The notes under the pieces are model-generated. The model had not been told where the DNA came from, did no database searches, and saw only the letters and a program-made list of their open reading frames with translations. Shown piece after piece: positions 49,369 to 64,000 of a stretch of 64,000 nucleotides of DNA. Every line of letters begins with the position of its first letter. The stretch's first letter is position 1. Origin of the DNA: Pontederia crassipes (Eukaryota > Streptophyta > Magnoliopsida > Commelinales > Pontederiaceae); assembly GCA_030549335.1 (NCBI GenBank), contig CM060188.1:248001-312000 (forward strand). Direction: 5' to 3'. The translations under genes were made by a program, and so were the position numbers.

Positions 49369-49430
49369 CCATGTCATCAGATAACTTGATTACTAACTAC
49401 CATGTCATCAGATAACTTGATTACTGATTA
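49369..49430. repeat. 31-bp tandem duplication beside the hAT element
   Basis: CCATGTCATCAGATAACTTG begins at 49369 and again at 49400, with three or fewer differences between copies. It starts three bases after the hAT target duplication. Confidence 0.9.
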
Positions 49431-50282
49431 TCATAAATATGAGGTCTAATCTTGAAATAATTATAGAAAAAATTACATCAAATATCTTCCAACTTTGACA
49501 TCTTAACGCTACCCTCCAACTTGACTTTGTAACAAGACTATCCTCCATATTTTAACTTATTTCGCCAACTATTATTTTAACCTTTGATAGGTAGTTTTTC
49601 GATTACTATATTGACGTGATGCCACGTGATGAATTCTCTCTTCACCACGCAAGCAAAAAAATTTGATGTGATATTACTAAAAAAATTTAAAAAAATAAAA
49701 AATTTGTCATGCTGGAGAGGGCGGCCTTGCACCGAAGGAGGCACCGGACAAGAAGAGAGCGGGAGGTGGGCGGGCAGCCCACCCTCTCTGCATGCGCAGA
49801 TCATCAGGGGGTGGGATTGTCTCAGTGTGTTCCCTCCTCTCCAGCGCCAGAGAGGATTGATCGTCGATGGCGGAGGGAGAGCAAGGGGAGGAGTTTTTAA
49901 TTTTTTTAATATTTTTTAAAAGAAAACTAATTGTTATGTCGTTCAAGTGATTAGGAAATTGGGTATTCCCAATTAAAAAGGGCATTCCCTGAATAGAGGA
50001 TAACGTTAAGAAAACGGTCAAAATTGAATAGTATACCAAATAAATATAAATTCAAATTAGATGATCAAAATGATACCAAGAGCAAAGTTAGAGAACTATT
50101 TTTTTCATATAACTCCTAGGAGCAGCGACCGAACGAAACAAAAAAAAAAAAAGTAGATCGTCCCACTAAACATGTTTGTTAAAATTTATATAGATAACTG
50201 TTGTTGTTAATATTAATTAACTATACGACGACTATACTACTATACATAGCAAATATACTCAAGCCTCAAGGCTCAATTAAGC

Positions 50283-50284
<2 letters not shown>

Positions 50285-50325
<41 letters not shown>
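50285..50325. repeat. (AT)n microsatellite
   Basis: About 41 bases of alternating A and T. Confidence 0.9.
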
Positions 50326-50326
<1 letters not shown>

Positions 50327-51191
50327 ATAATATCTATTTATAAAATGAAGTAGAGTAGGAGGTCTTTTATAGTTTATATCAAGATAAGATAAGCTAAAAT
50401 AAAATAAAATAAGAAACAAAGTCTCGTGGTTAGCTAGTGCGCCGGAAATTGCGCGGCATTAGCAATGGGCACCGATTTTATTTTATTCGAACCACAAATA
50501 CATTAATTATAATTAATTAATATGTGTATTATTAGATATATAATATTGAGTCGCCCACACCTTAACAAATTTAATGTGTAAAAGTTGAGATTTGAGATCA
50601 TCATTCTTTCCTTTCTTTTTCTTCCTCTCTTCAATTGAGAGTTCCCGTTAATTTAATGTATAAAAGAACTAATAATTAATTATTTTTCTTCTCCTCTTCT
50701 TTTTTTTTCTCTTGTTCCTATTTCAAATACGTACAACACAAGTCTTAATTATTAGTTATCGAATGAATCCAACGTAGACGTACACCCGGCCATGTGGGCG
50801 TGGCAGGCAGTTTAATAATGCAGCTCGTCAGTTCTAATGGCTTCTATCCCTTGATTTTTTTTTATTTTTTTAAATATATATATATTAAAATTTTATTTTC
50901 TCACATGAAATCGAATTCATTCTTTCTCATATACTTCTACTAAAATGGTCCAACCGGATTTTGAAGATAAAAAAAGAAGTATATATACAGAAAAATGTGA
51001 TTTCAACTGACTGATTAAATATGCTTCTCATGACGGATTATCATAAAAATATTATTATCAAATAAATGAAACTACCTCTTTTTATTAATAAAATATAAAT
51101 GACGAAATAGTAAGCAGCTCACTTAAGAAAAGTTTCGATGAAAATATGAATTGTATGATGCTTAGGTGACAACAATGAAAGGGGATGATTT

Positions 51192-51222
<31 letters not shown>

Positions 51223-53459
51223 ATCATGTCGCTGGTTCTTCAAAAGTCTTGTTCTAAATTTTGTGGGTCATATTTTTCTAAATTCGTTTGCTATAGTAAA
51301 TTTTTTTAAAAAAAAACTAAATTCTGGCTAATGGCATGCATGTGGTGATTTTTTGTTTCATGATCTCTACTTAATTATCACATTGACCGGAATCCAAGGC
51401 CTCTCATAAGTGTCCAAACAACGAGTCCATCAAAGAATTATGCATATTAAATAAAGTGATTAGCCAGAAATAACCATCTCATTTGGCCTTGTCGGCTTCC
51501 ACCTCCTCCAAATCTCGTTATATTAAGTTCCTCCTGATCCAATCTTATTTTTTTATTTTCAACTCAATTCGTCAACTTCATTACTTTTGGAAATAAACCG
51601 TCCTTTAGAACGTTTAATATTTTGCACAAACAGTTGATAATTATAACAATGCATTTGAAGTAATGATGCAATTCACGCTTAGCTTTGAGCTCTCTTATCC
51701 ACATTTTTAACCTAATTAACCCTCTAATATTGTAACCCAACCTCAATTTTTAACCAACCAAACCCTTTTCCATTCACTTTTCTGTTTGCCTCTTTATCCT
51801 TCGAATTTTTTTCCTTTTTCTATTCGATGCTTTCCTTGCTATGTCACCATCGTCAATTGCTTGTCCGCCCCATGGATGCCCCCCTTCTCCTCCTCCAAGA
51901 TCTACGGTTGGCATCAGCCGCAAGAAAAGCCATTCAAAAGAATTTGAGTATAGATAGACAAATAGACGTGCCAATCAATTCGAATTTAATCATACTGCAG
52001 ATCATGTCATGCTGCCACAATCCGTTATAAAAATGAATCAGGATTGGCGTTAGCTGATCCAACATGATCCATGCACTGTCCGACCGGACCGACTAAGCTT
52101 GCTCTTGTCGGATCGGATGGCCTATATTTTTCTTTGCCCTTCAAAATTTTCAAGTTTCACTTTTCTTATTATAAAATATATAATTAATATATATCATATA
52201 ATACTAATATTCTATATATGACTTAGTGACTACTTAAATTTTTTATTAGTATATTATATAATACTTGTATAGTTAAAATTTTAAATACATTAGGTAATTA
52301 ATTTATTATTAAGTAAATAAATTTTCAAAATGAATAATTGAGTTATACCTTATACATAATATTAATTGGTAAGAATTTAATAAATATGGTAAATAAGATA
52401 TACGAACCTATTGTATAACGCATAATAGTAGAATATCATATTAGTATAAGTTCATAACATTAGTAGTATATGTAGTTAAGTACCAATTTACTATATACTA
52501 AAAATAGTAATGAACATTGAGATTTACGTGGTTTGACTATTTTAGCCTGTCCAGAGAAGTTTTATTATTGTGAAATAAGAAAAAAATGTAAATTTACACA
52601 AAAAAAATAAAAAATACATGTCTACAACAAATATTTTATGAAGAATTATAAGGAGAGGCGTTTGTTTCATCATCCTACTCCTTGTAAGGTAATATGTATT
52701 CCTAACATTGTGTTTGAGTATTTATATCAAATCAATCTTTTAGTAATATACAAACTCAATTGACCTATAGTTCATTATATTACTTCTCCCGTCAAGTATC
52801 TTAGAACTTATAGAAAAATATTATTCTCATGTCGAGATCTTGAGCTAAGGCAGAGATAATTGGATATGTACAATCATTTAATCTACATCAAGATAAAATA
52901 TCAATATCACTATCACATTTCATTTGGACAGGACAAGTAATGTTGCAGCCTTCATCCAAACTTCTTGATCTACCCCTCCTAAAAGAATACATAAATGTAA
53001 AAAATAATTTATCATTGAAAGGTCTATGTGCTACTGGTGGACGTGATGAATACGTTTATTCTATGGGTATGTCAAATTTTACTTCATAAATATTATATAA
53101 GTCATTTATTATATTTTCATAATCATAGTATGAATTAATAAAATCATCCTTTTGTAACTCACGATGATTTCTTATACAATGTTCAGGAGAATAATTCTTA
53201 ATTTGTGTTGTGTACCATTTAAAACCAAACTCTTTGATCTATGGTCTGTCATCATTATTAAAAATTATATAATGGGTAAATTATTCTAGTATTCTAAAAT
53301 GATTTAATAAAATAAGTTATTTTAAAAAAAATCATTTGATAATTCATGTTTTTCATTAAATGAACTTGTCATTTTATGAAGTTGATTAATTATTAAATGT
53401 GAAGTAGGAGAGTAAATGATAGATAATTCTAAAATAATATTGTAGTAAACTAGCAATAG

Positions 53460-54130
53460 TTTCATAACTGCATTAGCAACATCTCATTCTGAATCAGTAA
53501 CTTGAGCTATTGGACATTGCATCACGGTCTTATTATAATTATCGAGTGCATGTCTAATTGGAATACATAATTGAATCACGTCATAAGTATTATTTCATCT
53601 TGTAGTCACATTAGTGTTCAATTTTTTTATATAGAATATTGTAACGATGACAAATTTCTTTCAATATTTGTCTCCTAGATCTAGAGTGACATAAATTTAC
53701 AATGACTATTCTAAGATTTTCAAGTAATCTTACAATTACTTTTAATCCTTTTTAACGCATAAATTAATAATATGACCAGCGCATATTTTATGGAAAAGAA
53801 TTACATTTAAAGGGATATTTTATCTTTGAATTAAAAACTATATAGCATAATTGTTAGCACTTCCATTAGAGTAAGACATAAGCCTTTATCCTTAAGACCA
53901 TATTGGTTAATTACTTTTTCTATCACATTTGTAATTTGTAAATTCTTAAGAGAATGTTCAATTTTTTGAAATATAATAATTCTTTTTTGCACTACCCAAT
54001 GAACTACAACACATAAAAAGTCATCATTATTTAAAGAAGTCCATATGCCACTAGTTAAACTAAACATGAATTTAGAATTCAAAAAATAATTAATTATTTT
54101 ATTTTTATGATATAATTTAATTAAATCTTC
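53460..54130 (-). pseudogene. degraded hAT transposase
   Basis: The minus-strand frame 54082-53831 contains SLTSGIWTSLNNDDFLCVVV, followed by LKDKGLCLTLMEVLT. This fits the hAT catalytic region pattern of T(S/D)xWTS...GF, then a TLDNA-like block. Farther along, about 53790-53750 reads LFHKICAGHIINL, like the hAT C-H-x-LNL motif. About 53605-53570 reads TTR, a stop in the usual Trp position, then NNTYDVI. The order and spacing follow the family, but stops and frameshifts are frequent. The BED zinc finger and the dimerisation domain were not recognised. It is unlikely to be active. Confidence 0.6.
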
Positions 54131-60424
<6,294 letters not shown>

Positions 60425-63400
60425 ATGAGGAGTTTAGCTTGCTGCCGCAGGCGAGCAAAAGATTTCAGCTTGGACTTCGAGGAGCGAGACAGTATGTTAT
60501 TTCTCTCTGCCTATTTCCTTCCTCTTCCTCTTCCTCTTCTAGATCCATTTAATTATTGTCTGTTTTATGACTGTTAGTTCCCGTCTCATCGATTATTCCC
60601 AAAGTTCAGAAGAAATCAATTAGCGGTTACCATGTGCAATTCTAAAAGTTCTTCACTAGCAAGAGGATTTGGATTGAAATGGAATGAAGACATTGCCGCA
60701 GCTGCATACTGCTCGCATTGTTATAATGTGCAACCCCTGTGCCATCAGTGGTTGGATGATTCATATGGGAAGTGGAGGGGAAGCTTATATTTATTTACTC
60801 TTCATTTTAAGCTTGGTAGCAAGATTTGAGGGTTGAACAACTGCTGGTGTGGTTGGGTTTTTGCAACTGTTGACGATGGAGATGGAGATGGAGATGAAGG
60901 ATGGATGAATAGATAGATGTGTGTGTGTGTGTGTGCGCGCGAGTGTGAGAGAGAGAGGTGATTCCATCTATTCAAAAGGGGAAGAAAGTGGTGGATCGGC
61001 AATGTGAAAGGGGCGGGTGGTGATGATTGACCAGGAGGACCTTGACCCTTTTAGTGAGACAGATTCCTTTTTGGCCAGGAGCCCCCCTTCACATGGGGAC
61101 GGGGTTGTGTTTTGTTTGTGGTGTTGTGGCAGCCACTTCCATCTGTTCTACCCTCTAAAGTTAAAACTGTATTCCACCGTGTGGGCACACAACACGGCCC
61201 TCTCTCTCACCAAATTAGGCAGACCACTTTGAGATCAACACTCATTTTAAAATAAATAAATTTGGTACTGTATCTCGGTTGCATCAGTTCTTGTAGGCTT
61301 CATACCATCTCTAGAAGTTGGATGCTCTTGTTATGATTATTTCATGTCTCTTTATTTTGGGGTGAAGTCATAACTCAATCTACTGCCAAAAACATTGGAT
61401 TAATGATTTCAATCAATGCAGGGGTGGTGACATATAATGGGCTTGAGTCGCGCATACTTAACTGCTGCTCTTATGACAATGAGACGGGGGGTTATGACAT
61501 GAATGGAGCTGATGGCTGTCTCACTACAGGTTCTCCTGACGAGGATGCTTCTAGCTACTCCTCCAGCAAAGATGCCCTGGGATCTTCTTTCTCCTCGCAG
61601 TGCATGTTATCCAACAAGCAGGAAGAGGAGCATCTGCTTGATGAATGGGACAATCTTAGCAGTCTTCATAATCTCTGCATCAAGGGAAAGGCTCCTGTCA
61701 CGTACAATATGAATGCCGGAGATGTTGAGACTATGAAGGAAAAGTTTGCAAAACTGTTGCTTGGGGATGATACTTCAGGAGGCACCAAAGGGATCGGCAC
61801 TGCTCTTGCGTTGTCCAATGCTATTGTAAATCTCTCAGGTAAAGTCGGTCCTATACTTTTTCAGTGAAATCCATCTGTATTGTAGTCTTAGAAACACACT
61901 GAAATATTTGCACGTTATTTCTGAGAATTTAAATTCCTTGTTAGTGAATGATGCAAATATAGGCAAGTGAAGCCTGTCTCTGAGCATCTTGTTTCCAAGA
62001 AGAAAACAGGGCTGATGTTTTTCAATTTTTTTTTACTGTGTCTAGGAACCAATTCCACATCTTTTGGCTTTAAATTATTGCTATGTAGCTGCATTCCCTG
62101 CATACCAGGGTTGTAAATTTCACTATAGGGGATGGGTGGTAGTATTAGGATAATGTGTTTAGACATAAGAAATCGGACCATGTTGTGTCTTGGTGATGCT
62201 GAATTTTCTCCTTTCTTGATACTCCAGCATCTGTATTTGGAGAGTTATGGAAATTGGAGCCCCTATCTGAAGAAAGAAAAAATAGATGGCGAAGAGAAAT
62301 GAACTGGTTCCTTTCCCCTACCAACTTCATGATTGAGTTAGTTCCTGCAAAACAGAATGGAGTCAATGGTCGGATCTTTGAGGTGAATAGTTGATCATGA
62401 ACTTAAAAATACCATTGGAAGGGTATTTGCATTAAATCTGTCCTTATTCTTTCTGCATCTGTTTATTTGCAGATAATGACACCTAAAGCGCGCTCGGATG
62501 TACACATGACGCTTCCCGCACTTCAAAAGCTAGATTCCATGCTAATTGTATGTCACAGCATCCATTTTTTTCGGTTGAATATTTTTCATAAGAGTCCACG
62601 AATTCAAAGGGGTGCCCTTCATGGATGTTTGCTTCAAATATTATAATCTAAGGATAAAAAGCATGAATATGATGGGATTACTATTCTTAAAATCATTTAT
62701 TCTTATGGTGTTTGGGTACCAAAAGAATTGATGATAAATATGAACAAAAAAGAGAGCAACAACAACAATAACAACAAAGCCTTATCCCACTAGGTGGGGT
62801 CGGCTAATCATACGACGCCTTCGTTGATCCATGTTCATGAGATTCGACAAGGTTTTACGCTGGTTGTCGGGGCCTAACACAATCATCCTCCTTTATCCGG
62901 GCTTGGGACCAGCTATAAAACACATGCGGAGTTCTTTCTGTTTTCTCATTATTGGTGTCGGAGTTCTTTCTGAACAAAAAAGAGAGCAAAAAAGAGAATA
63001 ACAATTCATCTTACTAAATGGAATACTAGAACCAGGTTAATACATTTTTCAAAATGTTGACTGCATTGAATTCTATCTAAATTCTTTTGGCGTGTCCAGT
63101 TATAAATGAGTGGATAAGACTTTATTCACCCATTTATTCCAATACCAAACACTGCCTGAATTTTAGTGTTGCATTTGTTCTTTGTTGTCCCTTCGGCAAT
63201 TTTTTTGCTTAATAAAAAAATGAAATATTCCTGCAGGAAGTGCTAGATTCAATGGTTGACACAGAGTTCTGGTATGAAGAAGGTGGCAGCAAAGCTGAAG
63301 GACGGGATAAAAGTAATTCCAGGCTGAGCAAAAAATGGTGGCTTCCATCTCCTCGTGTTCCTGAGGCTGGGCTCTCCGACGCTCAAAGGAAAAGACTGGG

Positions 63401-63948
63401 TTTTCATGGTAAATTTGTCCATCAAATCCTTAAGGCTGTTAAGTCCATAAATGAACAGGTCTTGTTGCAGATGCCCGTTCCTTCTGCTGTCAGAGATGCC
63501 CTTTCAAAGGCAAGTGACCATCTAATGAAAGGTTTTATACTGGGGTTTTGTATATTGTCAGTTTATCGCAATCTGATTAGTGTAATTTATTTTTGTCCAG
63601 TCAGCCAAAGCTAGCTTGGGCGAACATATGTACCAGGCTATTGTCACAGACTTCATTCCATTGGACGAAGTCTTACTTTCTCTGAACTTGAAAAGTGAAT
63701 ATAGCGTTCTTGATACTGTCAATCGGTTAGAAGGTGCCATCTATGCCTGGCGACAAAGGATCTCCGATGAGGCCAACAAAAAGATGGCTGCACGGTACCC
63801 TTGGCATTTCGTCAAAGAAAGTAGATCAGAAACTGAGAAAATCATGGTGTATTTGCGACGAAGTGAAGCACTACTTGGACTATTGAAGAATAGATTTCAA
63901 AACCTCCCTCAGACTTTTATTGATGTCACCAAAGTCCAGTACAACAAG
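60425..63948 (+). CDS. ROPGEF: RopGEF, PRONE-domain guanine nucleotide exchange factor (ROPGEF14-like), 5' part
   Basis: Six coding exons are visible: 60425-60491, 61422-61838, 62228-62382, 62473-62547, 63237-63509 and 63601-63948, giving 445 codons. The gene continues past the window. RopGEFs load GTP onto plant ROP GTPases at the plasma membrane, often under receptor-like kinases. The N-terminus ([20 protein letters not shown], then TYNGLES) and the acidic, Ser-rich variable region resemble ROPGEF14-type proteins. PRONE starts near residue 124 ([14 protein letters not shown]). It contains [62 protein letters not shown], and TEFWYEEGG with [11 protein letters not shown]. Donors are GT except intron 5, which is GC. 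Phases are 1, 1, 0, 0, 0, 0. Third positions are far less GC-rich than in FAO. The subfamily assignment is from memory of the motifs. Confidence 0.93.
62741..62759. repeat. left 19-bp target duplication of the RTE-type insertion
   Basis: TGAACAAAAAAGAGAGCAA, repeated exactly at 62971-62989. Confidence 0.92.
62760..62970 (-). mobile_element. RTE-type LINE/SINE 3' end insertion in RopGEF intron 4
   Basis: The 211-bp insert lies between 19-bp exact repeats. On the minus strand it contains AGCTGGTCCCAAGCCCGGAT and ends GCCGACCCCACCTAGTGGGA, then a (TTG)n-type tail, as in the insertion at 40812. It is antisense to RopGEF and outside the exons. It is 5'-truncated if a LINE, and I saw no internal Pol III boxes. 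Confidence 0.87.
62971..62989. repeat. right 19-bp target duplication of the RTE-type insertion
   Basis: Exact partner of 62741-62759. Confidence 0.92.
63510..63511 (+). promoter_or_regulatory. GC splice donor of RopGEF intron 5
   Basis: The sequence reads CCTTTCAAAG|GCAAGTGACC, and the next exon starts after TTTGTCCAG at 63601. Joining Lys to [11 protein letters not shown] keeps phase 0 and matches the family at this point. The GT four bases on would lead to a stop a few codons later. Confidence 0.8.
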
Positions 63949-64000
63949 GTGAGTAGAGTTGTTTTAATTTGTTCTACCTGCTGATTGCGCGGGCCATGAT

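Larger units (their letters stand above)
49367..53459. other. AT-rich spacer
   Basis: Contains a 31-bp tandem duplication at 49369-49430, a GC-rich island at about 49700-49900 with no recognisable protein, and (AT)n runs at 50285-50325 and 51195-51222. The stretch about 49460-50110 has weakly similar inverted ends (GAAAAAATTACA and GAAAAAAATAGT) and could be an old MITE. No gene is supported. Confidence 0.5.

Noticed and set aside
49460..50110. Possible Mutator-type MITE with a GC-rich centre
   Set aside because: The inverted ends are only loosely similar and no 9-bp duplication could be found. Mentioned in the spacer entry only.

Overview
This is a 64-kb piece of a plant nuclear genome. The genes have introns, and the repeats are typical of flowering plants: Ty1/copia and Ty3/gypsy retrotransposons, non-autonomous hAT elements, a CACTA element and RTE-type LINE ends. 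The strongly GC-biased third positions of one gene, set in very AT-rich spacer, suggest a monocot that is probably not a grass. That placement is an inference and is weak.

Layout. Bases 1-11207 hold the 3' half of a plus-strand Ty1/copia element. A minus-strand Ty3/gypsy chromovirus (element A, 1233-10104) has inserted into its reverse transcriptase. Element A carries an internal inversion of about 1.5 kb that splits its own 5' LTR. Bases 12624-21805 are a second minus-strand Ty3/gypsy element (element B) with both LTRs, PBS, PPT and a perfect TAGAT target duplication. Its gag-pol is broken by stops and frameshifts, and its 5' LTR has lost the TATA box. Bases 24279-28753 are bounded by a 26-bp inverted repeat and enclose gene-like GC-rich sequence, interrupted by an LTR-like block that is itself invaded by a hAT element.

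Two host genes are visible. On the minus strand, 29215-36402 encodes a complete long-chain-alcohol oxidase (FAO, GMC oxidoreductase) in three exons. Its 4.2-kb second intron starts with a GC donor and contains a six-copy, 180-bp tandem array. On the plus strand, 60425 to the right edge holds the first six coding exons of a RopGEF (PRONE domain, ROPGEF14-like), which runs off the window. Its intron 5 also has a GC donor, and its intron 4 carries an RTE-type insertion with a 19-bp target duplication.

The 24 kb between the two genes is AT-rich spacer. It holds two hAT elements with perfect 8-bp target duplications, a relic of the hAT family seen at 25928, a CACTA terminus with a transposase pseudogene, a degraded hAT transposase, and many (AT)n and (GA)n microsatellites. 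I see no functional link between the two genes. The rest of the content is layered transposon insertion. I saw no CRISPR array, rRNA or tRNA gene.
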